The notes under the pieces are model-generated. The model saw only the letters and a list, made by a program, of their open reading frames with translations, did not search any database and had not been told where the DNA came from. Made by a program: the position numbers and the translations under genes. A stretch of 64,000 nt of DNA from Thiocapsa roseopersicina. GTDB lineage: Bacteria > Pseudomonadota > Gammaproteobacteria > Chromatiales > Chromatiaceae. The stretch covers positions 62,001-126,000 of the forward strand of contig NZ_FNNZ01000002.1 in NCBI RefSeq assembly GCF_900106925.1. Reading direction: 5' to 3'. Each line of letters starts with the position of its first letter. The first letter of the stretch is position 1. This document shows, one piece after another, positions 9,326 to 17,614 of this stretch.

Positions 9326-9664
9326 TCAGACGCAGCCGGTCGGCTTCGGAAGTCCGGCGAAACGGCACGCCTGCTTGGCCGGGCCATAGGGGAACAGGCT
9401 GTAGAGGTACTTGCTGTTGCCCTTGTCCTTGCCGAGCTTCTTGCCGACTGCCTTGGTGAGCACGCGCACGGCAGGTGCGATCTGGTACTCCTCGTAGTAT
9501 TCGCGCAAGAAGTTGATGATGTCCCAGTGCTCGTCGGTCAACTCGATGTTGTCCTGCGCCGCCATGACGGTGGCGATACCCGGAACCCAATCGTTCAAGT
9601 TGGCCAGGTAACCTTCCTCGTCTACACCGTATTGCTTGCCGTCGACTTCGATCGTGTCTGACAT
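9326..9664 (-). CDS. dsrC: DsrC, sulfur-carrier protein
   Basis: 112-residue soluble sulfur carrier that takes persulfide from the DsrEFH/TusA relay and presents it to DsrAB and DsrK. The C-terminal arm is intact: Cys100 (KQACRFAG) and the penultimate Cys111 (PTGCV), the two redox cysteines of functional DsrC. Length and the C-terminal ending are as in A. vinosum. It lies 29 nt after dsrH. A divergent paralogue without these cysteines lies at 16803-17141. Confidence 0.97.
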   Translation of the reverse strand: MSDTIEVDGKQYGVDEEGYLANLNDWVPGIATVMAAQDNIELTDEHWDIINFLREYYEEYQIAPAVRVLTKAVGKKLGKDKGNSKYLYSLFPYGPAKQACRFAGLPKPTGCV

Positions 9665-9693
9665 TTCGATGCTCCTATCGGTTTCTAAAAAAA

Positions 9694-10002
9694 CTACAAC
9701 CAGGCCTGAACTTTCCCGTTCTCCGCGGCAAGATCCACGAATCCGGCATAGTCCACGACACTGATACCCTCGATGATGCGCTCCGCGGAAAAGCCGCGCG
9801 CCTGCAGGTCCGGGCCAAGCACGTAGACCTTCAAGCGGCCGAGCGCATCGCTCACATGGGGTTCGACGGCGGTCCCTTTAAGGGCCGCATAAACGCCGTC
9901 TTCGAACAGCAACACGGCCGACCCGTCGGTGGCGAACTTCAGACAGGACTCAAGCGCGTTGCGCTCGAACGGGGATTTGTTGACGGTGTGCAGAATACTC
10001 AT
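9694..10002 (-). CDS. dsrH: DsrH, sulfurtransferase subunit (TusB-like)
   Basis: 102-residue subunit of the DsrE2F2H2 hexamer, homologous to TusB. The conserved cysteine is at residue 20 (NALESCLKF). It lies 9 nt after the dsrF stop and should be translated with it. The complex passes sulfur from TusA to DsrC in the cytoplasm. Confidence 0.95.
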   Translation of the reverse strand: MSILHTVNKSPFERNALESCLKFATDGSAVLLFEDGVYAALKGTAVEPHVSDALGRLKVYVLGPDLQARGFSAERIIEGISVVDYAGFVDLAAENGKVQAWL

Positions 10003-10011
10003 GACTTCCCC

Positions 10012-10422
10012 CTAGAAGCTGAAGATCGCATCGGATTCGTTCATCAACTCGCCCACGCGGGCCGAGTCGATCACCTCGACGATGTTCTCGATCTCTTCTT
10101 CGGTCTCGAAGTCCTCCCAGGCGATCTCGACCAGATCCTCTTGAGTCAGACCGCGGGCCTCCAGCGAGGCGCGATCCACGTAGATCTTTTTCACCTCGTA
10201 GTCGCCCAAGGTCCGGAAGGTCGGCGAGAAGTTCTTCATGCCGATCGCCTTGGTATCTTGGCCCTTGGTGAGCTGGTAGACCCCGTCGTCGAGGAACATG
10301 ACGCTGACGTCCTGATCGAAGGCGGCCCCGATCAGCACCACTTCAAGTGCCTCCCAGGCATAGATGGTCCCGTAGGGCGCCTTGCGATTGAGGTACATGA
10401 ATTTCTTCACGACTTCCGACAT
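10012..10422 (-). CDS. dsrF: DsrF, sulfurtransferase subunit (TusC-like)
   Basis: 136-residue DsrE/F-like subunit of the DsrEFH sulfur-transfer complex, homologous to TusC. No cysteine is present anywhere in the sequence, so it cannot itself hold a persulfide; DsrE Cys78 and DsrH Cys20 remain. A structural role in the hexamer is inferred. It is 12 nt downstream of dsrE. Confidence 0.95.
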   Translation of the reverse strand: MSEVVKKFMYLNRKAPYGTIYAWEALEVVLIGAAFDQDVSVMFLDDGVYQLTKGQDTKAIGMKNFSPTFRTLGDYEVKKIYVDRASLEARGLTQEDLVEIAWEDFETEEEIENIVEVIDSARVGELMNESDAIFSF

Positions 10423-10434
10423 CTCAGCTCTCCT

Positions 10435-10827
10435 TTAGTCGCCGAAGACGACGAGGCGGTCGGCTTGAATGGCCGCCTCGACCAGCTGCCCGAGTCCGGA
10501 GATGCGGAACTTGGGATGAATGTTGGTGGCGTCCTTGCCGTTGCGGCTCGCTTCGCCCTCGTCCACGATGCCGCGGCGCTGAGCCGCGGCCACGCAGACC
10601 ACCAGATCGAGGCTGTACTGCTCGGCCAACTCCGCCCAGCGATTGACGATATGACGATCGTCCTGCGGCGGTGTCGTCAGACGTGTCGAGTTGTTGACCC
10701 CGTCGTGATAGAAGAAGACCCGAAAAATCTCGTGCCCCTTCTCCAGCGCCGCCTTGGCAAATTGATATGCCGAGTCGGATGACTGGTGCTGATAGGGTCC
10801 CTCGTTGATCTGAAGTGCGAACTTCAT
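10435..10827 (-). CDS. dsrE: DsrE, sulfurtransferase subunit with active Cys78 (TusD-like)
   Basis: 130-residue catalytic subunit of the DsrEFH complex, homologous to TusD. The single cysteine falls at residue 78 (LDLVVCVAAAQRRG), the position of the essential persulfide-carrying cysteine of A. vinosum DsrE. The ATG at 10827 gives the usual length; longer in-frame extensions would enter the dsrB end. The gene follows dsrB by 53 nt. Confidence 0.96.
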   Translation of the reverse strand: MKFALQINEGPYQHQSSDSAYQFAKAALEKGHEIFRVFFYHDGVNNSTRLTTPPQDDRHIVNRWAELAEQYSLDLVVCVAAAQRRGIVDEGEASRNGKDATNIHPKFRISGLGQLVEAAIQADRLVVFGD

Positions 10828-10880
10828 GCCGACCTCTCGACTGATTGCGATAGCTCTTGAACCGATCCCTCTGCCCGCCT

Positions 10881-11951
10881 TTAGAAGCGGATGTACGAGG
10901 AGCTGTTGAAGCTGGCCCGTGCGCCGCGCCAGGTATCGATGTGATACTTGGTGAAAGGCAGCTCGACCTCTTCGAAGAAGCGCGGCCAGCCGATGCGCTC
11001 GATCCACTCGTTGACCCGCTCCCAATCCCGCGCGCCCTCTTTATACGCCTTGAGGATACGCTTGACGATGGCGGTCGCCTCGGGCCAGCGCGGCGGATTG
11101 TTCGGGATACCGGCAGCGACCAGCTTCTGGAAGGTCGGCTTGCCGCGGGCATTGGAGTGGTTTCCGCCGACCCAGATCGCGAGCTTGGAATGCTCGGCAT
11201 CGTTGATCTGCATCGGAGGGCAAGGCGGATAGCAGGCACCGCAGCAGATGCACTTGCGCTCGTCCACTTCCAGCGAGGGCTTGCCGTTGACCATGGCCGG
11301 ACGAATCGCCGCAACCGGGCAGCGGGCGACAACCGAGGGACGTTCGCAGACATTCGCGACCAGATCGTGGTTGATCTTCGGCGGCTTGGTGTGCTGGATG
11401 TTGATCGCGATGTCGCCCTGACCGCCGCAGTTGATCTGGCAGCAGGAGGTCGTGATATGCACGCGATTGGGCATGTTGGCGTTGCGGAACTCGTCGATGA
11501 GCTCGTCCATCATCGACTTCACCACGCCCGAGGCGTCGGTACCCGGGATGTCGCAGTGCAGCCAGCCCTGGGTGTGCGAGATCATCGCGACCGAGTTTTG
11601 AGTCCCGCCGACCACGAAACCGGCACCTTCCAGGGCGTCGATCAGGGGCTGGACTTTCGCCTCGTCCGTGACCATGTATTCGATGTTGGAGCGCAGCGTG
11701 AAATGCACATAGCCTTCGGCAAACTCGTCGCCGATATCGCACAGCTTACGCAGTGTAAAGACATCGAGGATGCGCTGCGTTCCCGCCTTCACCGTCCAGA
11801 TCTTGTCGCCGCTGTAGGCGACATGGAGCAGCACTCCAGGCCGAGGATGGTCGTGATATTTCCACTGCCCGAAATTCTTGCGCATCATCGGATGCATGTA
11901 TTGCCAGGGATCGGGGCATCCGGATTCGATCGGCTCACGCATGTCTGCCAT
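10881..11951 (-). CDS. dsrB: DsrB, reverse dissimilatory sulfite reductase beta subunit
   Basis: 356-residue subunit of the siroheme sulfite reductase which in this group works in the oxidative direction, releasing sulfite from DsrC-bound sulfur. Cysteines for the siroheme-linked [4Fe-4S] cluster occur in TTSCCQINCGG and ERPSVVARCPV. An inserted ferredoxin domain follows (CICCGACYPPCPPM). The ATG at 11951 has GGAG eight bases upstream. It follows dsrA by 114 nt. Confidence 0.97.
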   Translation of the reverse strand: MADMREPIESGCPDPWQYMHPMMRKNFGQWKYHDHPRPGVLLHVAYSGDKIWTVKAGTQRILDVFTLRKLCDIGDEFAEGYVHFTLRSNIEYMVTDEAKVQPLIDALEGAGFVVGGTQNSVAMISHTQGWLHCDIPGTDASGVVKSMMDELIDEFRNANMPNRVHITTSCCQINCGGQGDIAINIQHTKPPKINHDLVANVCERPSVVARCPVAAIRPAMVNGKPSLEVDERKCICCGACYPPCPPMQINDAEHSKLAIWVGGNHSNARGKPTFQKLVAAGIPNNPPRWPEATAIVKRILKAYKEGARDWERVNEWIERIGWPRFFEEVELPFTKYHIDTWRGARASFNSSSYIRF

Positions 11952-12065
11952 CGCCTTTACTCCAATATTTCAGTCTGATGGTAAGTCAGTCGGCGGCACC
12001 CGTCAGTGCCCGCGCGTCGGGATCGCGATGATCCCGAGCAAGGCACCAAGGATGTCGGTGCGGAT

Positions 12066-13319
12066 TTACTTGCCGGCTTCGGCTTGACGCTCGAACCAAG
12101 CCTCCGCCGCCTCGTCCCATCCGTCCAGTCGGACATAGGAGCTCTGGCGCGGGTGGCTCAGCATGTTCGGATCCGGCTCGATGCCGATGCCGTCGAGGAA
12201 GTTGGCCAAGCCGATACGCTCGATCATCTCGCCGCAGCGCTCGTGCTCGAGGCCGTTTTCCGCCCAGAAGTCGATGATGGTTTCGGCAAGCTCGACCATG
12301 GACTCGTAGTCCTCTTCGGTCTCGAGCTTCTTGAAGGGAACGACGACGGTGCCCATCAGATCGCCGATCTTCAGGGTACGCTTGCCGCCGATCAGGATGG
12401 TGACGCCCTTGTCGTCTCCCGGATGCAGCGCCTTCGGCATCACGTTCAGACAGTGCATGCAGCGCACGCAATCGCGGTTGTTGACCACGAGGGTACTGTC
12501 GTCGGTGAGGCTCAGCGCCTGGGTCGGACAGCGCGTGATGACGTTGTCGATGTAGTACTGGCGGCCCTTGTCGGCGATGTAGTTCTTGACCTCGGCCTGA
12601 TCGACCTTCATGTCGTCGCGCCAGGTGCCGAGCACGGCGAAGTCCGAGCGCTCGATGGCGTTTTGGCAGTCGTTCGCGCAGCCCGAGACCTTGAACTTGA
12701 ACTTGTAGGGGAGCGCCGGGCGATGGACGTCGTCGACGAAATTGTTGACCAGCGCACGATGCGCCTTCAACTCGTTAGTGCAGGACATCTCGCAGCGTGC
12801 CGCGCCGACGCAGGACATTGCGGTACGTACGCACGGACCTGCGCCGCCGAGATCCCAGCCGTATTCATTGATCTCGTCGAAAAAGTGTTGGGTGTTCTTG
12901 GTGTCCGTTCCGATAAACATGATGTTGCCGGTTTGACCGTGAAAGGTCACCAGGCCCGACCCCCACTTCTCCCAGCTGTCGGCCAATTGGCGCAGCATGC
13001 TGGTGGAGTAATGGTTGCCCGCCGGCGGCTGGACGCGCAGCGTGTGGAATTCCTTGGATTTCGGAAATGCCTTGCCGACCTCGGAGAAGCGCGGAATGAT
13101 ACCGCCGCCGTACCCGAAAACCGAAACGGTGCCGCCCTTCCAATAGCCTTTGCGGGTCTCGTATGAATGCTCGAGCTGACCCAAAAGATCATTGGTCATT
13201 TCATTGATACGCGGCTCCGGATGCTCGTCGCGGAGACGCTTGATGCCCGAGATGAAGCTCGGCCAGGGGCCGGTTTCGAGCTGATCAAGCATCGGTGTAC
13301 TGTGCTTCTCGATAGCCAT
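12066..13319 (-). CDS. dsrA: DsrA, reverse dissimilatory sulfite reductase alpha subunit
   Basis: 417-residue catalytic subunit. Siroheme/[4Fe-4S] ligands are visible as CVGAARCEMSC and VSGCANDCQ (C-x5-C...C-x3-C pattern). A ferredoxin insertion carries CPTQALS and CVRCMHCLNV. The start MAIEKHSTPML at 13319 gives the same length as A. vinosum DsrA; an upstream in-frame ATG at 13424 adds residues unlike the family and was rejected. It is the first gene of the operon and is preceded by a leader of about 340 nt from the promoter at 13665-13693. Confidence 0.97.
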   Translation of the reverse strand: MAIEKHSTPMLDQLETGPWPSFISGIKRLRDEHPEPRINEMTNDLLGQLEHSYETRKGYWKGGTVSVFGYGGGIIPRFSEVGKAFPKSKEFHTLRVQPPAGNHYSTSMLRQLADSWEKWGSGLVTFHGQTGNIMFIGTDTKNTQHFFDEINEYGWDLGGAGPCVRTAMSCVGAARCEMSCTNELKAHRALVNNFVDDVHRPALPYKFKFKVSGCANDCQNAIERSDFAVLGTWRDDMKVDQAEVKNYIADKGRQYYIDNVITRCPTQALSLTDDSTLVVNNRDCVRCMHCLNVMPKALHPGDDKGVTILIGGKRTLKIGDLMGTVVVPFKKLETEEDYESMVELAETIIDFWAENGLEHERCGEMIERIGLANFLDGIGIEPDPNMLSHPRQSSYVRLDGWDEAAEAWFERQAEAGK

Positions 13320-13738
13320 GGCGCTGTCTCTCCGAATCAGAATGAAGCAGGAAGGGATCGGGGTTTCGATAAAACCAATCGGGCATGCGTCGACACGAAA
13401 CCGCTTCACCGAGAGTCTCGCCATGGCGCGGGCTTGTCGTCATGCCTGGACTGCCGGCGCACATCGGACCCTGTTTTACCGAGACCCCATCGGCATTCGC
13501 TAAATTACCGGCTCCCAGGGTCCGCGCCCATTCCACGATTGGGAGGGCTCTTTCCCGACGGACTATCCCATTCGGGATAGAGGATAAGGTCATGACGGAC
13601 GCCGCAGCGGGTGTCCTCCCGGTTGTTTTTTGGCGGCGAACATGCTTGAGCAAATTGACAGGAAATGCTACATCCCGATGACTCCTAAGTCAACATTCAC
13701 TAATATTCAGGTTTGCTCATTCAGGGGGGGTGAAGGCT
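13320..13738. promoter_or_regulatory. dsr promoter and long leader; divergent intergenic region
   Basis: About 420 nt between dsrA and the divergent dioxygenase gene. On the minus strand TTGACT (13688-13693) and TAGCAT (13665-13670) are separated by exactly 17 bp and form a good sigma-70-type promoter reading toward dsrA. Transcription from here would leave a leader of roughly 340 nt. I see no convincing gene in the leader, and no known riboswitch that I can recognise. Confidence 0.55.
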
Positions 13739-14665
13739 ATGGACGACCCTTTCGATCTCTCGAAAAATCGCGCCTATTCGCACTGGAGGGCTCTTAAGCT
13801 CCGAGCCTATCCCTGCAAAATCCAGGACCTGCATGTCCACATCGGGCGACTCGACCGACCCTCGCAGGCCGAGCTCGCTGCTTTGAAGGCGCGGATCGAT
13901 ACCTTCAACATGGCGCTGGTCGAGGTCGATCCCGACGGAATCGAAACCGAAGCCCTGCTGTCGTTCACGCGGGCGCTGGGCCTACGCAGAACGGATGCCA
14001 ACCTCTTCGCAGACGCATCGGCGTTCAGCCGAATCGCCGCAGCCCGAGCCGACCCCGACGACGAGGCCCCGGTGGGCTCAGGGCATTCCCTGCTCGGTCG
14101 GGCAACACTCGGCGACTTCGTCCCCTATACGAACAAACCGCTGAGCTGGCATACCGACGGGTACTACAACACACCGGACCAGCAGGTCGGGGCCTGGTGC
14201 CTCTTTTGCGTCCGCGCCGCGCGCGACGGCGGGGAGAACGGCCTGCTCGATCACGAGATGGCCTATCTGCAGCTGCGCGACGAATCTCCGCAGCACATCG
14301 CTGCGCTCTCTCACCCGCAAGCCCTGAGCATTCCGGCGCATGTCCACGACGGTCGCACGCTCCGGGCGGCGAGCGTCGGACCGGTGTTCTCGGTGCGCAA
14401 CGGACAGCTGCACATGCGTTACTCGGCACGTGCACGCCACGTCCTCTGGCGTGACACGCCCGACACGCACGCGGCGCGAGCGGCACTGGATCGGTTGTTT
14501 TCCCGCACGGACGTCTTCACGTTCAGATACAGGCTAAGACCGGGCGAAGGGCTCATATCCAACAACGTCCTCCACTGCCGTGCCGGATTCGGCGACGACG
14601 AGGACCCTGCGAAGGCGCGGCTGCTCTACCGCATCCGCTTCCTGGATCGAATCGCCCTCGACTGA
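13739..14665 (+). CDS. TauD/TfdA-family 2-oxoglutarate dioxygenase-like protein
   Basis: 308-residue protein with the Fe(II)/2-oxoglutarate dioxygenase facial triad: HTD in SWHTDGYYNTP (about residues 140-142) and the distal His in NNVLHCRAGFGDD, followed by RIRFLDR where the 2-oxoglutarate-binding Arg is expected. The family hydroxylates organic substrates such as taurine; the substrate here is unknown. ATG 13739 follows a G-rich Shine-Dalgarno tract; GTG 13730 is an alternative. It is divergent from dsrA. A role in sulfur-compound use is plausible from context only. Confidence 0.8.
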   Translation: MDDPFDLSKNRAYSHWRALKLRAYPCKIQDLHVHIGRLDRPSQAELAALKARIDTFNMALVEVDPDGIETEALLSFTRALGLRRTDANLFADASAFSRIAAARADPDDEAPVGSGHSLLGRATLGDFVPYTNKPLSWHTDGYYNTPDQQVGAWCLFCVRAARDGGENGLLDHEMAYLQLRDESPQHIAALSHPQALSIPAHVHDGRTLRAASVGPVFSVRNGQLHMRYSARARHVLWRDTPDTHAARAALDRLFSRTDVFTFRYRLRPGEGLISNNVLHCRAGFGDDEDPAKARLLYRIRFLDRIALD

Positions 14666-14826
14666 AGATCCACCGTAACCAGGGCGGGCGATCGGCCTGG
14701 ATCTCGATCGAGACCCGTCGACACAGGCCATGAACACGACGAGACAAAGACCCGCAGCCACCTGAGTGCCAAGCGGGCGACGCGCTCAACATCAACCCAA
14801 CGACAAGGGAGCAGTAGCGGCGACCC

Positions 14827-15018
14827 ATGCTCAAGCTCAGCGAGATACTGGTTTCCAATCAAGACATCGAATCGTTCGACGAGCTCGTTCCCGTCATCCA
14901 GGCGGTCGCGCGCTCGGGCGAGCGTTTCTTCAGGATGGACGTCAAGCCACCCTACCCCGATACCCCGGAGAACTGGGAAGACCGGCTCGAGGCGGCCTTC
15001 AGCGGGCTCGTCCGATGA
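14827..15018 (+). CDS. Small uncharacterised protein, first of the Cas6-like/DsrC-like cassette
   Basis: 63-residue acidic protein (MLKLSEILVSNQDIESFDEL...) with no cysteine, membrane segment or recognised motif. It ends 22 nt before the next gene, and codon use looks like its neighbours, so I accept it despite its size. The ribosome-binding site is weak. It probably forms an operon with the next two genes. No function can be given. Confidence 0.6.
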   Translation: MLKLSEILVSNQDIESFDELVPVIQAVARSGERFFRMDVKPPYPDTPENWEDRLEAAFSGLVR

Positions 15019-15040
15019 CGCCCGAGCACAAGTCAGAGCC

Positions 15041-15775
15041 ATGGAACGCGCCGTCATGAAACAATTCGACATTCTGGCCACGCAGATTGCCGATACAGCG
15101 GCCGATTCGATCATCAATCGCAGCGCCGAGAATGCGTCGCTCGAGTCGCACCTGACGACGCTGCAGGATCGGCTGAAGAATCTTGATCAGATCCACGCCC
15201 CCGCGCACGCGATCGCGGATGCCCGGCTACAGGTCGCACGCACGCTGGTGAGTCTGGAGCGCGGCGACGAGGCTTGGCCCATCGGCCGGGCGGCCTTCGA
15301 TCACTTCATCGCGCATGACTCTTTCGAGCTTGCCGCCGATGCCTGCGATGTCTTGTTTCAGGCCGGCCAAGAAGAGTCGCTTTGCGCACTCGGCCAAGGG
15401 ATCTGGCTAGCAGTCACATGCCCGATCGATCCCGAGCTGACCATCGAGCTGCTCAGTCACGTGATCGACGAGACGCCGGACGACGCCGACGGTGCCGCGG
15501 TCGCCGCGACCACGGCACTCTTCATCGCCGACGTCCGTGCCCGGGACCGTCAACGCGACGATCTGATGTTCTTCGCGACCCAGATGCTCGGCACGGTCGC
15601 ACGGCGACACAGCGGGGTCGACTCGCCCGAACAGCTCGAGCAGTGGATGGAGCGCCTCGAGCTCAAGGAGCCGGAGAAGTTCCTGGTGCGCTTGCGCAAC
15701 GTGGTCGACGTTCTGGTGCAGGACGATTGGTGGTTCGACCGGCGTGCCCTGCAGGATCGCCTCCCGTTCGCCTGA
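15041..15775 (+). CDS. Uncharacterised all-helical protein in the Cas6-like cassette
   Basis: 244-residue soluble protein predicted mostly helical, with repeated A/L-rich amphipathic segments (ALGQGIWLAVTC, DGAAVAATTALFIAD) that recall TPR/HEAT-type helical repeats, though no repeat signature is certain. No catalytic motif is visible. An in-frame ATG at 15056 (MKQFDILATQ) with GGAA upstream could be the true start. It ends 57 nt before the Cas6-like gene. A scaffold or adaptor role is only a guess. Confidence 0.7.
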   Translation: MERAVMKQFDILATQIADTAADSIINRSAENASLESHLTTLQDRLKNLDQIHAPAHAIADARLQVARTLVSLERGDEAWPIGRAAFDHFIAHDSFELAADACDVLFQAGQEESLCALGQGIWLAVTCPIDPELTIELLSHVIDETPDDADGAAVAATTALFIADVRARDRQRDDLMFFATQMLGTVARRHSGVDSPEQLEQWMERLELKEPEKFLVRLRNVVDVLVQDDWWFDRRALQDRLPFA

Positions 15776-15832
15776 GAGTACACGTCCGCACCACGCTCCG
15801 AACACACTCGAAAGCAAAGCACTTCACGGACA

Positions 15833-16531
15833 ATGACGATGTTTTGGAATGACGACGACAACCCCGACCGGATTCGCGTGCCGGACGACATCGTCGATCT
15901 CCTCTTCGGGATCGACTGCAAATGCATCCCGGTCGACCACGCCTACCTGCTCGCCGAGGCGCTGAGCCAGGCGCTGCCCTGGATTGCAGAGGAGCCGGGC
16001 GTCGCCGTGCACTCGGTCCACGTCGCCGGGTCACAGAACGGCTGGGAGCGACCGGAGCACGGGACGGACTCCTATCTCGCCGTCTCCCGACGGACCAAGC
16101 TGACCCTGCGGGTTCCCCGACACCGCGTCACGGAGATGTTGCGCGATCTTCCCGGGGCCAAGCTCGACCTCGGCGGAGAAACCCTCGTCGTGGGCGAGGG
16201 CAAGACCAAGCCGCTCAGCACCGAGACGACCTTGTTCTCTCGATACGTTGCACTCGATCTCGCCGACGAAGACGAGGGCGCCTTTCTCGAGACCGCCGCG
16301 CGCGCCCTCGCCGAGATGGACATCCGCGTGCGCAAGGCCGTGTGCGGCAGGACCAACCGGCTCGCCACGCCCGCGGGTCCCATTTCGACACGCAGCCTGA
16401 TGCTCGCCGGACTGACGCAGGACGAATCCATCCGGCTGCAGCAACGGGGGCTCGGCTATCACCCCCTTCTGGGCTGCGGCATCTTCATTCCGCACAAAGG
16501 GGTCGACTCGGTCAAACCAAGCCAAGGCTGA
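15833..16531 (+). CDS. Cas6/Cmx6-like RNA-binding protein without a CRISPR locus
   Basis: 232-residue protein resembling the type I-MYXAN Cas6/Cmx6 family. The C-terminus has the glycine-rich Cas6-type loop and ending (RGLGYHPLLGCGIFIPHK), and conserved blocks include HVAGSQNGWERPEHGTD and RLATPAGPISTRSLML. Cas6 proteins are ferredoxin-fold endoribonucleases that cut CRISPR precursor RNA. No CRISPR array or other cas gene occurs in this window; the gene sits beside the dsr operon and upstream of a DsrC-like gene, so a different RNA substrate is likely. Family assignment is from memory of the motif pattern; RNA processing is inferred. Confidence 0.72.
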   Translation: MTMFWNDDDNPDRIRVPDDIVDLLFGIDCKCIPVDHAYLLAEALSQALPWIAEEPGVAVHSVHVAGSQNGWERPEHGTDSYLAVSRRTKLTLRVPRHRVTEMLRDLPGAKLDLGGETLVVGEGKTKPLSTETTLFSRYVALDLADEDEGAFLETAARALAEMDIRVRKAVCGRTNRLATPAGPISTRSLMLAGLTQDESIRLQQRGLGYHPLLGCGIFIPHKGVDSVKPSQG

Positions 16532-16688
16532 GCAGGACTCGGCGCGTGCATCTTTCGAGGACATAGCGCCCGCTCCGAACACGCGCCGCGTCCTCGTGCC
16601 GTGGCCGCCGGACCTCCCCCCTCCCGGCGCTTCGTAATCTCCGACCGCATCATATGCACGCCGCCGGATCCGCAGGCGCACAAAAAGA

Positions 16689-16706
16689 TGTGACGCCTGC
16701 ATCACA
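16689..16706. promoter_or_regulatory. CRP/FNR-type inverted repeat upstream of the DsrC paralogue
   Basis: TGTGACGCCTGCATCACA has TGTGA and TCACA arms separated by 8 bases, about 100 nt before the DsrC-like start. It resembles a CRP-family half-site pair, but the spacing is 2 bp longer than the E. coli consensus. It lies in the 271-nt gap after the Cas6-like gene, where no other gene is seen. Confidence 0.35.
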
Positions 16707-16802
16707 AAATCATAAGATTCGGAAGTTTGAATCAACCCCTAATGACAGGTACTGCGTCATACGACGACCGTACCCTGCCGAGCAAAGACGAGAGGAGCAA
16801 CC

Positions 16803-17141
16803 ATGGCCATCGAAGTCAATGGCAAGACCGTCGAGACGACCCCAAGCGGCTATCTTCAAGACCTCGCAGACTGGAGCGAGGATGTCGCGTTGAAGCTCGC
16901 CGAGATCGAGGGCATCACCTTGACCGACAAACATTGGGACGTGATCAACTATCTGAGGGACGAGTACCACAACAACGCCCAGAACCAGCCCATGGAGCGC
17001 GTGGTTCTGAAGGAAATGGCCAAGAAGTGGGGCTCCAAGCCCACGAGCAAGGATCTCTACACCCTCTTCCCCCTCGCGCCGACCAAACAAGGCACCAAGA
17101 TCGCGGGCTTGCCCGAGGTGCTGCGCAAGGGCGGTTACTGA
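16803..17141 (+). CDS. DsrC/TusE-family protein lacking both redox cysteines (RspA-type)
   Basis: 112-residue DsrC homologue, aligned with the operon DsrC over its whole length (GYLQDLADWSEDVALKLAE, KHWDVINYLRDEY, LYTLFPLAPTKQG). Where DsrC has Cys100 and Cys111, this protein has TKQGTKIAGLPEVLRKGGY: no cysteine at either place and none elsewhere, with a two-residue longer tail. Members without either cysteine have been grouped as RspA, proposed to be regulatory rather than sulfur carriers. AGAGGAG precedes the ATG. Proximity to dsr and to the Cas6-like gene suggests a regulatory or adaptor role. Confidence 0.85.
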   Translation: MAIEVNGKTVETTPSGYLQDLADWSEDVALKLAEIEGITLTDKHWDVINYLRDEYHNNAQNQPMERVVLKEMAKKWGSKPTSKDLYTLFPLAPTKQGTKIAGLPEVLRKGGY

Positions 17142-17614
17142 AGCGGCCGACCCCGCCCGCGATACGATCCATGGACGGATCAAGGTCCGCCGCGGGGTCG
17201 ACCGGGGCTTGCCTTGCCGTTGAAGCGGCTGCAACGAATTCGGCCTTCGGCCGCACCCAATCTCTCATCCGGCTTCCCTTGCGCCCATCCTGCTTCTCTC
17301 TCTCGGAACCGACGCAGAGAGCGTCCCGACTGATCCCGCTTGCCGCACCCCGGCGATAAGAAATTCGCCCGGCCGATCCTTACGCCACACCGGGACTTGA
17401 GCATGTCGCGCGAGTAACGCGCAGGTGCGCCTGTTCGGTCGATCGGACACCCCCGAGGCGACACCTCGCGATTCCCTTGATCCAGATCATTTTTCCGCTC
17501 GTCGCCGGGAGATTACCGCAGCGCAGCGCGCAATCCGCCTTTACTCCACATCCGACGTCCTATATAAATGCGAACGCTTCTTATTTGCCTTCGTATCGAG
17601 CTGGAGTATCGGAC
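17142..17614. other. Intergenic region with a possible terminator
   Basis: 473 nt without a supportable gene. GACCCCG and CGGGGTC arms around 17150-17201 could form a terminator after the DsrC-like gene. The remainder should hold the porin promoter, but no clear -35/-10 pair stands out. GGAG at 17603-17606 is the porin ribosome-binding site. Confidence 0.4.
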
